Positions 16,075 through 25,839 of a stretch of 64,000 bases of DNA are shown one piece after another. Under the pieces are notes generated by a model that did not search any database, was not told where the DNA came from, and saw nothing but the letters and a program-made list of their open reading frames with translations. The DNA is from Synechococcales cyanobacterium GL140_1_metabat_312 (GTDB taxonomy: Bacteria > Cyanobacteriota > Cyanobacteriia > Leptolyngbyales > Leptolyngbyaceae), in the NCBI GenBank assembly GCA_025351345.1, contig JANXWB010000094.1:1-64000 (forward strand). The letters run 5' to 3'. Made by a program: the position numbers and the translations under genes. Numbering within the stretch: position 1 is the stretch's first letter; each line of letters starts with the position of its first letter.

Positions 16075-18288
16075 ATGAAAGTTAATAATGCTCTGATGGA
16101 ATCCAAACGATGTAAAACCGCTAAACCCACTCCGATCGAAGACTTTCCGATCGTTCCTAAACCCTTACCTAAACTCTACCGATCACGATCTTTATTATTT
16201 ACTAGTATTTTCCTAAGTATCACTGGACTTTGTATTTACGAGCTTAGCTCGGTTGATTCACAATCGAATTTTGCAATAGGTGTAATGACGATTTTAATTA
16301 TGGGGTTGACTGCCCTACTCGCTAATGTAATACGCCGTCTTCAGAAGAGCCATCATGATCTTTATCAAATGACGCAGCGATGCCAAGATGTTCTTCATCG
16401 AATGGCTATTTATGCAGAAGAAGGCAATCCACTGACTCACATCTTGACGGTCCAAGATCTTTACAATGATGCACCTTGTGGCTATCACTCGCTTAGTCCC
16501 GAGGGTACTGTCATATTGATCAATGACACGGAGCTAAAAATGTTGGGTTACGATCGCGCTGAAGTGGTCGGTAAAATGTTATTTCTTGAGTTTGTTGCAC
16601 CGGAAAGTCATCCGAAATGGATTGAGAAATTTCAAGTCCTTAAAGCTACAGGGGTTGTTAAAGATGTTGAAATCTTACTAAAAAGTCGTAGGGGAGAAGT
16701 GTTTCCAGTTTTAGCAAGCTCAACTGCTATCACGGATAAAGGTGGCAATTATCTATCTAGCCGATCGACCTTAGTGGATGTGCGAGAGCAAAAAAAAGTT
16801 GAACTTGCCCTGCAAAGAAGTGAGGCGCAATATCGAGGTATTGTTCAAGACCAGATGGATTTGATTTGTCGTTTTTCGCCCGATGGTCGATTGACGTTTG
16901 TGAACAAAGCCTATTGTGAGTACTTTAATTTAGATTCAGAGAATTGCCTAGGGAAATCCTTTATGCCTATGGTTCTAGATGACGATCGTACTAAAGTCAA
17001 AGCTCAATTTCAGTCCTCATCTCCCGATTCTCCGGTGACTACAATTGAGCATCGGGCCATTTCTCCGAGTGGGCAAATCGGCTGGCAATCTTGGACTAAT
17101 CGAGCCATTTTTGATGAATCTGGCACCATTATCGAATATCAAAGTGTGGGGCGGGATATTAGCGATCGTAAACGGCAAGATGCGGCGGTGGTGAAGCTGA
17201 GTAGAGCGCTAGAACTTGCAGTGGTAGGCATTGCTGAAGTTGATCATCTCGGTTGTTTTGTACAAGTCAATGATGCTTATGCCGAAATGAGTGGTTATGA
17301 CAATGCAGAATTAATGGGTCAGGAATGGTGGAAATTAATCGTTGCTGAAGATCGTGCCAAAGCCATGAGTGCCTATCAAACCATGATGGAAAACGATCGC
17401 GCGGAGGTAGAAATTTGTGGTGCGCGAAAAAATGGTGAGATTTTCGATCGAAAGATTGTGTTTGTCAAAGCCTACAATGAGAACCAACAATTTGTCGGCC
17501 ATTATGGCTTCACGCAAGATATTAGCAGTCGTCGAGAAGTCGATTGTTTAAAGGACGAATTTATTTCGGTCGTCAGTCACGAATTGCGCACTCCGCTCAC
17601 CTCCATTGCAGGGGCTTTAGATCTCGTATCTAGCGGCATCTTACAAACGCGCCCCGAACAAGCTCATCGCATGGTCACGATCGCCGCCCAAAATACCGAG
17701 CGCTTGGTGCGAATGATTAATGACATTTTAGACATGGAGCGAATTAAGTCGGGCAAAATTACCATGGAACGAGAATGGTGTGATTTGGCGATTATTTTGC
17801 AAGAGTCGGTAGAAGTGATGCAGACGCTGGCGGATGCGGCCCGAGTAGAGTTGAAGCTGAGTAGTGATTCGGTTTCGGTTTCGGTAGACCGCGATCGAAT
17901 GATTCAGGTGATTACCAACTTACTCAGTAATGCCATCAAATTTTCTGAACCACATACCACTATTGATATTGTGACCAGCCTTATCGATCCGTCTTCATCG
18001 CACCATCCCATCACGTTGCAGTTGGATCAGTCTTCCGTGTTGGTGGCCATTCACGATCGGGGTCGAGGAATCCCCTACGACAAACTCACGACAATTTTTC
18101 AACCCTTTCAACAAGTAGATGCATCCGACTCCCGTCAAAAGGGCGGCACTGGATTGGGCTTAAGTATTTGTCGGAGTATATTACATCAGCATAATGCCCC
18201 ACTCTGGGTTGAAAGTACTTTAGGAGAGGGCAGCACCTTTTACTTTGCATTACCACGCCTCCTCACTTCCTCCACAACTTCGGCCTAA
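16075..18288 (+). CDS. hybrid-free sensor histidine kinase with two TM helices and three PAS domains
   Basis: A 737-residue membrane kinase. Two transmembrane helices (LFTSIFLSITGLCIYEL and FAIGVMTILIMGLTALLANV) lie within residues 40-90. Three PAS domains follow at about 125-245, 249-365 and 376-490, each closing with a PAC-like motif such as GRDISDRKR and TQDISSRRE. The HisKA domain has SHELRTPLTSIAG with the phospho-accepting H502. The ATPase has NLLSNAIKF (N box), DRGRGIP (G1) and GGTGLGLSI (G2), so it looks active. No periplasmic sensor domain is present, so the signal is probably read in the cytosol. AGGAG precedes the ATG. A single-domain regulator follows 172 bp later. Confidence 0.92.
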   Translation: MKVNNALMESKRCKTAKPTPIEDFPIVPKPLPKLYRSRSLLFTSIFLSITGLCIYELSSVDSQSNFAIGVMTILIMGLTALLANVIRRLQKSHHDLYQMTQRCQDVLHRMAIYAEEGNPLTHILTVQDLYNDAPCGYHSLSPEGTVILINDTELKMLGYDRAEVVGKMLFLEFVAPESHPKWIEKFQVLKATGVVKDVEILLKSRRGEVFPVLASSTAITDKGGNYLSSRSTLVDVREQKKVELALQRSEAQYRGIVQDQMDLICRFSPDGRLTFVNKAYCEYFNLDSENCLGKSFMPMVLDDDRTKVKAQFQSSSPDSPVTTIEHRAISPSGQIGWQSWTNRAIFDESGTIIEYQSVGRDISDRKRQDAAVVKLSRALELAVVGIAEVDHLGCFVQVNDAYAEMSGYDNAELMGQEWWKLIVAEDRAKAMSAYQTMMENDRAEVEICGARKNGEIFDRKIVFVKAYNENQQFVGHYGFTQDISSRREVDCLKDEFISVVSHELRTPLTSIAGALDLVSSGILQTRPEQAHRMVTIAAQNTERLVRMINDILDMERIKSGKITMEREWCDLAIILQESVEVMQTLADAARVELKLSSDSVSVSVDRDRMIQVITNLLSNAIKFSEPHTTIDIVTSLIDPSSSHHPITLQLDQSSVLVAIHDRGRGIPYDKLTTIFQPFQQVDASDSRQKGGTGLGLSICRSILHQHNAPLWVESTLGEGSTFYFALPRLLTSSTTSA

Positions 18289-18460
18289 GCTATAAAAATA
18301 AAAGTTTAAAGCCCTAAAACCTTCTGTTCTAAATATGGCCTTAGAGTATGACGTTCATAGCGATATAGATCTCTAGACATTCAATTCATATATTTTGTAT
18401 TGAGCAATTTATTCTTTATTTATTTTTAAAATTTTACTAATTTCCCACCTGGCCGCTGCT

Positions 18461-18835
18461 ATGACTCGAAAAATTCTGATTATTGATGATGAATGCGATA
18501 TTCAAGCGGTTGCACAACTTGCGCTTGAAGTGGTTGCGGGTTGGACCGTTACGATCGCAAGCTCTGGACTAGAAGGTTTAGAACTTGCCTTAAATGAGCC
18601 GCTGGATGCGATTCTATTGGACGTAATGATGCCTGACATGGATGGCCTTATGACCTTGAAAGCCTTGCAGTCGAATCCTAGAACCTGCATGATTCCTGTC
18701 ATTCTCATGACGGCCAAAACTCAATTAGCCGATCGGGAACGGTTTGCTAAGTTGGGAATTTCAGGATTAATTAGTAAGCCATTCAAAGCAATGAAGCTTT
18801 CTGAACAGATTGCTTTAACGTTGTCTTGGGTTTGA
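18461..18835 (+). CDS. single-domain response regulator (REC only)
   Basis: A 124-residue receiver domain without an output domain. The acidic pair is D9/D10, the phospho-accepting aspartate is D54 in LLDVMMPDMDG, the conserved Thr is in ILMTAK, and the Lys is in ISKPFK. The likely partner is the PAS kinase encoded just upstream on the same strand (inference from position). A 172-bp AT-rich gap separates the two and may hold its own promoter. Output would have to be by protein-protein contact. Confidence 0.92.
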   Translation: MTRKILIIDDECDIQAVAQLALEVVAGWTVTIASSGLEGLELALNEPLDAILLDVMMPDMDGLMTLKALQSNPRTCMIPVILMTAKTQLADRERFAKLGISGLISKPFKAMKLSEQIALTLSWV

Positions 18836-18909
18836 CCCCCAAATGCATAGGACTTTATCGCAGTTCAGTGACTTAGCGAGTTGAAATAAAAGGTGGCTGA
18901 GATAAAATT

Positions 18910-19668
18910 TTAAAGTTGAATCCCAACTTTACCGAATCGCCGTTCACGACTTTGGTAGTCACGCAAGGCTGTGTGGAATTGTGCCCGATCGAAATCTGGC
19001 CACATGGTATCGGTGACATAAATTTCGGCATAGGCCATCTGCCACAACAGAAAATTGCTAATTCGCATTTCTCCGCTGGTCCGAATTAGTAAATCGGGAT
19101 CGCAAATGCCGTTGGTATAGAGATTGCGCTCAAAAATGGATTCGTCAATGTCTTCAAGCGCTAAGGTTCCATCTTTGACGGCGGCGGCGATCGATCGACA
19201 AGCCTGCAAAATCTCTTGACGGCCCCCGTAGTTTGTTGCGATCGTAAACCGAATGCCTGTGTTGACCCGAGTTGCTTCGACGGCCCGATCGATTTCTTCA
19301 CGCAACGAATCTGGCAACATTTCCAGGTTTCCCACAAACCGAATCTGTACATTCTCCTTCATCATCTCGCGCAATTCTTTTCTCAACACCCGCTCAAATA
19401 GCGTCATGAGAAACTCCACCTCTTCCGTTGGCCGACCCCAATTTTCCGTAGAAAATGCATAGGCCGTTAGCGCCTCAATTCCCCAATCTCGACAGCAGCG
19501 CAATAAATCCTTCAGGACATCCACCCCCTTGCGATGGCCCATAATCCGAGGCATAGCCCGCCGTTTTGCCCAGCGCCCATTACCATCCATAATGACTGCC
19601 ACATGACGAGGCATCCGCTCACGGAGAAGGTCGGTGGGAATTTCCTGAAGAAGTTGCTTTGCAGCCAT
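18910..19668 (-). CDS. uppS: isoprenyl transferase (undecaprenyl-diphosphate synthase type)
   Basis: A cis-prenyltransferase of 252 residues. It condenses isopentenyl diphosphate units onto an allylic primer to give the lipid carrier for peptidoglycan and glycan export. The signature [16 protein letters not shown] carries the catalytic D28, followed by [13 protein letters not shown], then [14 protein letters not shown] and the C-terminal [19 protein letters not shown] with the substrate-binding RxSxxxRxS pattern and WPDFD. The ATG at 19668 is well placed. It appears monocistronic; the next gene upstream on the same strand (mpg) is about 195 bp away. Confidence 0.96.
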   Translation of the reverse strand: MAAKQLLQEIPTDLLRERMPRHVAVIMDGNGRWAKRRAMPRIMGHRKGVDVLKDLLRCCRDWGIEALTAYAFSTENWGRPTEEVEFLMTLFERVLRKELREMMKENVQIRFVGNLEMLPDSLREEIDRAVEATRVNTGIRFTIATNYGGRQEILQACRSIAAAVKDGTLALEDIDESIFERNLYTNGICDPDLLIRTSGEMRISNFLLWQMAYAEIYVTDTMWPDFDRAQFHTALRDYQSRERRFGKVGIQL

Positions 19669-19863
19669 AGGATCAGCCAGTCCTCGAGAATCGCATACTG
19701 AAAATTACTTATTGTAGAATGGGCGAAAAACCGCCGATCGGATCATTTCTTTCTGCAATTTCATTGAAATAACAGAGTCAGTTTTCTGCTATGTCAAGAA
19801 AAGATGAGATCCAATTTTCAATCTCTTCTAGAGAATACAATCTCTCGTTCCTAAATTCCGAAC

Positions 19864-20547
19864 TTAAATCTTAGCTCCCAGTTTAGAGCTAACTTTACTT
19901 ACCACTTTAACTATCAGCTTAGAGACTGCCGGATTATCTTTCACATACCAGCGCCATGGTAATTCCACACCCTGCGTTAACCCAATTCGCGTGGTCTGGA
20001 CTAATGCCCGACTCTCCAAATCCAGACTCTGCTGCCACTCTGGAGTGCGATGCTCTAGCCACAGGGGTTGAGTTCCGTCGAGTTTTGTGCCGTATAGCGT
20101 TTGGTCGATTTGCATAACGCGACATAGCTTTCCGGGTCCGGCGGCGATCCGATGTAGTTTTTCTTTTGGTTTTGGTTTCCCAAGCTCATAATCCTTTGGT
20201 ATCGTCTCCATATCTAAGGCTCGAATCAGTACTGCGCTAGCAAACTCGTCTCGATCGGTGACAATATTTACACAGTGATACATCCCATAGATTAAATATA
20301 CGTAGGTATAGCCCGGTGGCCCGAACATAATCCAATTGCGATCGGTCTTTTTACGATAAGCATGACAAGCCGGATCGCCTTCTTCGTAAGCCTCCGTCTC
20401 AATGATAGTACCGCGTAACTGTTGACCATTAGGCAGCTTTCGTACCATCGTGCAGCCGAGCAAATCTGGAGCAACTTGTAAAGCCGATCGTTCTAGCCAG
20501 CTAGCGGCGATGACAGGCGTAATAATGGGCAAAGTATTTTGGGGCAT
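19864..20547 (-). CDS. mpg: DNA-3-methyladenine glycosylase (AAG/MPG type)
   Basis: A base-excision repair glycosylase of 227 residues that removes alkylated purines and hypoxanthine. Family features are LLGCTMVRKLPNGQQLRGTI, IIETEAYEEGDPACHAY with the catalytic glutamate of the ETEAY motif, MFGPPGYTYVYLIYGMYHCV with the intercalating Tyr region, and AAGPGKLCRVM. I use the ATG at 20547; a TTG at 20556 could add three residues. It faces the small gene at 20700 divergently. Confidence 0.93.
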   Translation of the reverse strand: MPQNTLPIITPVIAASWLERSALQVAPDLLGCTMVRKLPNGQQLRGTIIETEAYEEGDPACHAYRKKTDRNWIMFGPPGYTYVYLIYGMYHCVNIVTDRDEFASAVLIRALDMETIPKDYELGKPKPKEKLHRIAAGPGKLCRVMQIDQTLYGTKLDGTQPLWLEHRTPEWQQSLDLESRALVQTTRIGLTQGVELPWRWYVKDNPAVSKLIVKVVSKVSSKLGAKI

Positions 20548-20699
20548 TGAGGTCAATCATTGGAGTTGAGAATCTTTAATTATTCTTGCATTTAGCCAAT
20601 CTTAGAGCGCATTTCGGTAGGATCAGAAAACGAGATAAGACCATTGAAATTTTCAATTCTTAAGTCTCAATTCTTCATTCTCTCCCAACGGTGATTTTC

Positions 20700-20822
20700 A
20701 TGGATGTAAAACAAATGCTAATTGTTATTGCTTGCATCTTCCCGATCGCCTGCCTCTTTTTTGGCACGAAGAATGGGTTCTATGATAGCGATGATTACCA
20801 TGGTAATGGATCCGCTCACTAA
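20700..20822 (+). CDS. 40-residue single-pass membrane protein
   Basis: The small frame starts ATG at 20700 and encodes one hydrophobic helix (MLIVIACIFPIACLFFGTKN), then a polar acidic/His tail FYDSDDYHGNGSAH. The pattern, a helix followed by GTKNGFYDxDDYHGNGxAH, looks like a small thylakoid protein conserved in cyanobacteria. The PSII-assembly factor Psb35 is one candidate, but I am not certain enough to name it. It sits between divergent mpg and the MBL protein and ends about 90 bp before the latter. Confidence 0.7.
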   Translation: MDVKQMLIVIACIFPIACLFFGTKNGFYDSDDYHGNGSAH

Positions 20823-20912
20823 AATCTCATAGACTAAAAATCTCGTAGACTAACAGGAATGCCGTTACTTCGTTATTTCTGTTAGCTTCGGGTCGAATCG
20901 TAATCAAAGTCC

Positions 20913-22331
20913 ATGCTGCAATGCTTTTTCTACGGAACCGGGCAATCCGATGAAGGAATCTGTGTCGAACTCCAGATTGCCCAATATAGTGTTTTGCTTG
21001 ACTGCGGATTACGCGACCTATCTGTCCTCCAAACCCTTCAACCGCCTGACTTAATTCTATGCAGTCATGCCGATCCCGACAATAGCCGATCGCTCCTGTT
21101 ACTTCACCAAAAATTTCCTGATGTCCCGATTTACAGCAGTATTGTCACGGCGCAACTCCTCGAATTAGGTTCATCATCACCGCTGATTCAGACGTTAGAT
21201 TGGCGATCGTCCACCGAACTTTTGCCCAACTTGACGGTCCAACTCTTTCCAGCGGGCCATCTACCGGGCGCAGCGATCATCCTGCTCACGGATACTAGCG
21301 GCGAAACCCGTGACGATCGGCCTCAAACGCTTCTTTATGCTCCAGATTTGTCGCTCACCAATTCTCGTCTCACGGACGGACTAAAGCTAGAGGAACTACG
21401 AGGATTATTTCCCGATGTTTTGATTATTTCAGGCATGTACGGCACCGATCGTTATCCTCACCGTCGTCAACTTGAAACTCAACTGATGGAGACGATTGAT
21501 CGGGCACTAATTTCTGGACAATCGGTGTTGTTGCCTGTTCCGGCCTTGGGTCTTGCTCAGGAAATCTTGATTTTGTTGCGTAGTCATCACTTGTTTTCAG
21601 GACGAAGCGTGACGGTGGCGCTGGATGATGCGATCGCGGATCAATGCGATCGTTACGAACAAATTATCCCAACCTTTCCCAGTAGCATTCAAAACTTTGC
21701 TCGCTATCAATCGTTGTTTTTGGATTCTACAATTCGGCCTTGCATTCAACGCCTGCCCCTCTGTTCCAAGACCGTTGCGGTCCCGCAGATTATTTTAGTG
21801 AGTCAACCCGAGACCTCAGGTCAGCCCTTGCCTGCTCTGGTCCAAATCCTAATGGAACGCGGCAAATGGCTGTTGTTATTTCCCCACACGAGCCATCACC
21901 ACTTTGAGATGCCAGCGCTATCAACCAAATCCTACGCGTTGCCAAATCATTGTGATGGCTCGACCTTGCCTCAGGTTATCCACACCCTGCGTCCCCAGCA
22001 TGTTGTCTTTATCCACGGCACTCCATTAAAGCTGCTCCAGCTCGCTGAACTCGACGATCTTAATTCCCGCTATAAGCTCCATATTCCATCGTCAGGGACT
22101 GGACTGGAGTTACCGATCGCTGATTTCTTTAATGCTCCCCCCGTGCCAGATGTTTCCTATGAAGGAGAACTGATCGAAACCGAAACTGAAATTCTTATCT
22201 CCTTACCCAGAGACCTCACGGCAGATCCGAGGTGGAAAGTATTATCGAATCTCGGACTGATTCGCGCCCAATGGCAAGGCAATAGCTTGATAATTCGCGG
22301 GATTTCTCAGCGTGATCCCCGTTTGTACTAA
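20913..22331 (+). CDS. metallo-beta-lactamase-fold protein with degraded metal site
   Basis: A 472-residue protein resembling the MBL/beta-CASP RNase superfamily in layout: an N-terminal MBL half (YSVLLDCGLRDLS, then FPAGHLPGAAIILL), a beta-CASP-like middle with GQSVLLPVPALGLAQEILIL, and a C-terminal VVFIHGTPLKL. The canonical HxHxDH metal motif is here SHADPDNS (residues 51-58): H52 is kept, but the second His is Asp54 and the last His is Asn57. Later histidines are partly preserved. Catalysis with two zinc ions is therefore doubtful; a structural or regulatory role is possible. No partner gene is evident nearby. Confidence 0.8.
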   Translation: MLQCFFYGTGQSDEGICVELQIAQYSVLLDCGLRDLSVLQTLQPPDLILCSHADPDNSRSLLLLHQKFPDVPIYSSIVTAQLLELGSSSPLIQTLDWRSSTELLPNLTVQLFPAGHLPGAAIILLTDTSGETRDDRPQTLLYAPDLSLTNSRLTDGLKLEELRGLFPDVLIISGMYGTDRYPHRRQLETQLMETIDRALISGQSVLLPVPALGLAQEILILLRSHHLFSGRSVTVALDDAIADQCDRYEQIIPTFPSSIQNFARYQSLFLDSTIRPCIQRLPLCSKTVAVPQIILVSQPETSGQPLPALVQILMERGKWLLLFPHTSHHHFEMPALSTKSYALPNHCDGSTLPQVIHTLRPQHVVFIHGTPLKLLQLAELDDLNSRYKLHIPSSGTGLELPIADFFNAPPVPDVSYEGELIETETEILISLPRDLTADPRWKVLSNLGLIRAQWQGNSLIIRGISQRDPRLY

Positions 22332-22441
22332 TCCAATTTGAGGAAAATTCGATCGCTTACTCAAAATCGATATGACTCTGCTTTACTCTGGGTATAGGTG
22401 TTAGAATTATAGATGTTAAAGTTTTATTAAGGAACGTCCTT

Positions 22442-23035
22442 ATGTCTGAATGCTTACGGGTGGGTCAAACTGCGCCCGACTTTACTGCAACGGCGGTTAT
22501 CGACCAAGAATTCAAAACCATCAAGCTGTCTGATTATCGCGGCAAGTATACGGTTCTTTTCTTTTACCCGTTAGACTTCACCTTTGTCTGCCCGACTGAA
22601 ATCACCGCATTCAGCGATCGTCATTCCGAATTTAAAGCTCTCAACACCGAAATTCTTGGCGTTTCTGTAGACAGCCAATTTTCTCATCTAGCTTGGATCC
22701 AAAGCGATCGTAAAAGTGGTGGAATTGGCGACTTAAACTATCCGCTTGTTGCAGATCTTAAGAAGACTATCTCCGAAGCCTATAATGTTTTGGATCCAGA
22801 TGAAGGCATTGCATTACGCGGCCTATTTATCATCGATAAAGATGGTGTGATCCAGCATTCCACCATCAACAACCTATCCTTCGGTCGTAGCGTTGACGAA
22901 ACTCTTCGGACATTGCAGGCAATTCAGCACGTCCAAACTCACCCTGATGAAGTTTGCCCAGCAGGTTGGCAGCCTGGTGACAAGACTATGAATCCTGATC
23001 CCGTTAAGTCTAAAGATTTCTTTGCTGCTGTCTAA
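22442..23035 (+). CDS. 2-Cys peroxiredoxin (AhpC/Prx1 type)
   Basis: A thiol peroxidase of 197 residues that reduces H2O2 and alkyl hydroperoxides, usually with thioredoxin as reductant. The peroxidatic cysteine is C50 in [12 protein letters not shown], and the resolving cysteine is C172 in [11 protein letters not shown], so it is a typical 2-Cys enzyme. The [10 protein letters not shown] motif and a C-terminal extension are present, the features of the hyperoxidation-sensitive eukaryotic-like form; this part is inference. AAGGA precedes the ATG. It ends in a CGATCG-containing hairpin. Confidence 0.95.
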   Translation: MSECLRVGQTAPDFTATAVIDQEFKTIKLSDYRGKYTVLFFYPLDFTFVCPTEITAFSDRHSEFKALNTEILGVSVDSQFSHLAWIQSDRKSGGIGDLNYPLVADLKKTISEAYNVLDPDEGIALRGLFIIDKDGVIQHSTINNLSFGRSVDETLRTLQAIQHVQTHPDEVCPAGWQPGDKTMNPDPVKSKDFFAAV

Positions 23036-23060
23036 GATTGCAATTTAGAATTTATAAAAG

Positions 23061-23092
23061 ACGATCGCCTGAAGATTCGAGCGATCGTTTTC
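23061..23092 (+). terminator. terminator-like hairpin built on a HIP1-like palindrome
   Basis: ACGATCGC (23061-23068) pairs perfectly with GCGATCGT (23081-23088) around a 12-base loop, followed by TTTTCC. It is just past the peroxiredoxin gene and before the convergent rsgA. The stem is 8 bp and the T-run short, so it is a modest terminator. Confidence 0.6.
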
Positions 23093-23137
23093 CTCTAGGC
23101 AACTTCTAATGATTCCAGTCGCATAATTCCAGCATCC

Positions 23138-24250
23138 TCAACTATCATCGCCATCTTCTAGCCAATCGCCAACCTTCCCCTTCATTACCTGCATCGATTG
23201 CTGTTCCGTCTTCCGGGAAACTTGCCGATACTTAGACTTAAGCCTTGGCTCATAGGTAACTTCTCCTGCACTATTTGTTTTTTGCTTTAAAGCGGCATCT
23301 GGCGTAGATTTTTTCGATTTTGCAGTCTGCAATACCAGCGCCTCGTCTAAAAATCGCAGATACATCTCATAGCGCTCCCAATCTCCCCGAACACGGCATC
23401 CAGGTTCTTGTTGATGCAGACAGTCCGAAAACTGACAAACCCGTTTTTTTAATCGCGATCGGACCTCAGGAAAATAATTCATCAAATCGTAAGGCGATGC
23501 ATCCATATCCGGTTGATTAAATCCAGGTGTATCAGCCAGCAATCCACCCTTTGGCATCTCAAATAATGCTACATGCCGAGTGGTATGCCGACCACGCTCT
23601 AGCCTTCCAGACACGGCAGAGGTACGCAATTTCGCCGCAGGCACCAACATATTGATTAAGCTTGATTTCCCTACACCGGAGGGTCCCGAAACAATAGTGA
23701 CGCGCTCATCTAACCGATCGGCCAACACCTCAATTCCCAACCCCGTATAGGAACTAATCATCACCGGATCATAGCCCCAAGCTCTAAGCCGATCGCGCCA
23801 TGCATCCCGATGAGGTGTGGGCACTAGGTCACTTTTACTGAGACACAAACACACCTCAATGCCAGTGGATTCAGCTTTAATTAAAAAACGACTAAGCTGA
23901 CTGATGTCTAAAGCAGGTTTCGCCAGCGCAAAAATCAATAAAATCTGGTCCGCATTTGCAACGGGTGGCCGATCGAGTTGAGATCGACGCTCTTCAATGT
24001 GACAAATGGCTGCTCGACCGCTTTCCCAATCTGGCTCCTCCACATGGACCCGATCGCCAACCATCACCTGCTGTCCAATTTTTTTAAGCCGACTCCGACG
24101 GGTACAAAGGGGAAGCATTTGTACAGGCCGATCGCCTGAGGCGTCCACTTGGACGTAGTAATAATTAGCTTGAATCGCAAGAACGACCCCCACAAGCGGC
24201 TGGTTGGTGGATGTTTGGTCAGCAATTGGGTGGCCCAGCAATTGGGTCAT
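23138..24250 (-). CDS. rsgA: ribosome small subunit-dependent GTPase A
   Basis: A circularly permuted GTPase (370 residues) that matures the 30S subunit and is released by GTP hydrolysis. It has an N-terminal OB domain (GVVLAIQANYYYVQVDASGD). The permuted motif order is LSKSDL (G4), then GPSGVGKSSLI (G1), TTRHVALF (G2) and ADTPGFNQ (G3). The C-terminal zinc domain has CQFSDCLHQQEPGC plus CRV. A tail of about 50 basic residues extends past the usual end. Its start overlaps tusA by four bases (ATGA), so the two are translationally coupled within the chaperone cluster. Confidence 0.95.
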   Translation of the reverse strand: MTQLLGHPIADQTSTNQPLVGVVLAIQANYYYVQVDASGDRPVQMLPLCTRRSRLKKIGQQVMVGDRVHVEEPDWESGRAAICHIEERRSQLDRPPVANADQILLIFALAKPALDISQLSRFLIKAESTGIEVCLCLSKSDLVPTPHRDAWRDRLRAWGYDPVMISSYTGLGIEVLADRLDERVTIVSGPSGVGKSSLINMLVPAAKLRTSAVSGRLERGRHTTRHVALFEMPKGGLLADTPGFNQPDMDASPYDLMNYFPEVRSRLKKRVCQFSDCLHQQEPGCRVRGDWERYEMYLRFLDEALVLQTAKSKKSTPDAALKQKTNSAGEVTYEPRLKSKYRQVSRKTEQQSMQVMKGKVGDWLEDGDDS

Positions 24251-24507
24251 GGATGTTGAACCCGCAACACAAAATACGTGCTGCGATCGTCCTTGCTTTC
24301 GGCAATGGATTCGATAACGTAGCCTTCCATTCGCAAGCTATCTGGAACCTGTTCAATAGGTTCTCCAGCATCCAGCCAGACTTCCAAGATCTCTCCAGGG
24401 ACCATAGTCTCAAGCTTTAGTTTCGTACGAACGAAGTTAATCGGACAAGGCGTTCCCCGTAGATTCAAAGACGCATCGGCTGGAATAGTGTCAAGCATTA
24501 CAGTCAT
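24247..24507 (-). CDS. TusA-family sulfurtransferase
   Basis: An 86-residue TusA/SirA-like protein. The active cysteine is C21 in LRGTPCPINFVRTKLKLE, the CPxP-like family motif, here CPIN. The C-terminus is YFVLRVQHP. Members carry persulfide sulfur for tRNA thiolation or other sulfur transfer. The specific partner in this organism is unknown. The gene lies between dnaJ (22 bp upstream) and rsgA, with which it overlaps, so it is likely co-transcribed with the chaperone genes. Confidence 0.85.
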   Translation of the reverse strand: MTVMLDTIPADASLNLRGTPCPINFVRTKLKLETMVPGEILEVWLDAGEPIEQVPDSLRMEGYVIESIAESKDDRSTYFVLRVQHP

Positions 24508-24529
24508 GAAGTTATGTTCCGTCTATTTC

Positions 24530-25648
24530 TCAAAAGAATTTTCCCAAGAAGCCTTCAACGCCACTTTTCCCAACCCGATCGCCTTGAATTTTAGCGAGTT
24601 TTTCTAACAATTCCCGCTCTTCAGACCCCACCTTTTTCGGAATATCAACCGTCACCGTCAGCAGATGATTTCCACGACTAACCGCATTTCCTAAGCGTGG
24701 CACGCCTTTGCCATCTAACGTCAACACCGTTCCAGGTTGAATACCGGCTGGAATCTCGATCTCTTCATCGCCATCGACAGTCTTTACCTCAAGGCGCGAT
24801 CCTAAAATGGCTTGTAAATAGCTGATTTTTAGTTCAGACAGAATGTTAATACCATCGCGCTGAAAATTGGAATCTTCATTCACAAAAAGATAGACATACA
24901 AGTCGCCCGCTGGCCCACCCCGCATCCCACTGTCGCCTTCATTCGAGACCCGTAGCCGCGTACCGTTATCAACTCCAGCCGGAACGGTGATTTTCAGCTT
25001 TTTACTCTTCTGAACCTGACCATTACCGCCACAGTTTTCGCATTTGTCCTCAATAACTTGCCCCACTCCAGCACAGGTTGGACAAGTTGCGACTTGGGTA
25101 AAACTCCCAAACGGTGTTCGAGTTGCACGACGGACTTGTCCCGAACCAGAGCAGGTTGGACAAGTTCGTGGACGAGTTCCAGCTTTGGCTCCGCTCCCTG
25201 AACAAACACCGCAGCCTTCTAAGTGGCTAATTGCAATTTCGCGTTCTTTGCCAAAAATTGCATCATGAAAATCAACTTTAAGATCTAAACGAAGATCATC
25301 TCCGCGTACAGGTCCGCCCCGACGACGACCTTGTTGCTGCTGTTGTTGTCCGCCAAAGCCATTAAAGAAGCTTTCAAAAATGTCAGCGAACCCGCCCATG
25401 TCGCCCGGATCTTGATATCCACCGCCCCCACCGAGTCCAGCTTCACCATATTGGTCATAGCGCGATCGGGTTTCGGGTTCGGACAAGACTTCGTAGGCGC
25501 GGTTAATTTCCTTAAAGGTGTCCTCAGCGCCCGCGTCTTTATTGACATCGGGGTGATATTTTCGTGCAAGACGACGGAATGCCTTCTTAACATCGTCTTG
25601 ATCTGCGTTTCGAGCAACGCCAAGGGTTTCGTAATAATCACGCGCCAT
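24530..25648 (-). CDS. dnaJ: chaperone DnaJ (type I Hsp40)
   Basis: A 372-residue co-chaperone that delivers unfolded clients to DnaK and stimulates its ATPase. The J-domain contains the HPD motif in [12 protein letters not shown] Gly/Gln-rich linker ([14 protein letters not shown]) follows. The zinc domain has all four repeats: [24 protein letters not shown] and CENCGGNG. The C-terminal substrate domain ends EGFLGKFF. It belongs to the leftward grpE-dnaK-dnaJ cluster, with a gap of about 190 bp after dnaK. Confidence 0.97.
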   Translation of the reverse strand: MARDYYETLGVARNADQDDVKKAFRRLARKYHPDVNKDAGAEDTFKEINRAYEVLSEPETRSRYDQYGEAGLGGGGGYQDPGDMGGFADIFESFFNGFGGQQQQQQGRRRGGPVRGDDLRLDLKVDFHDAIFGKEREIAISHLEGCGVCSGSGAKAGTRPRTCPTCSGSGQVRRATRTPFGSFTQVATCPTCAGVGQVIEDKCENCGGNGQVQKSKKLKITVPAGVDNGTRLRVSNEGDSGMRGGPAGDLYVYLFVNEDSNFQRDGINILSELKISYLQAILGSRLEVKTVDGDEEIEIPAGIQPGTVLTLDGKGVPRLGNAVSRGNHLLTVTVDIPKKVGSEERELLEKLAKIQGDRVGKSGVEGFLGKFF

Positions 25649-25839
25649 AGGATCAGGGGGGCTGGGGATGAGAAAATAATTAAGGGTGGTCTATTAGGGT
25701 ATCGAACAAAAATGCTCAATGAAAGACCAGTTGAGGGAGGGAAAACCGACCCGGATTATACCAGTCTAGATTGAGCATTTGATATGGAATGATGGCATTC
25801 CCAATCGAACTCCTCCAATCGATCGATATGAACTGGGGC

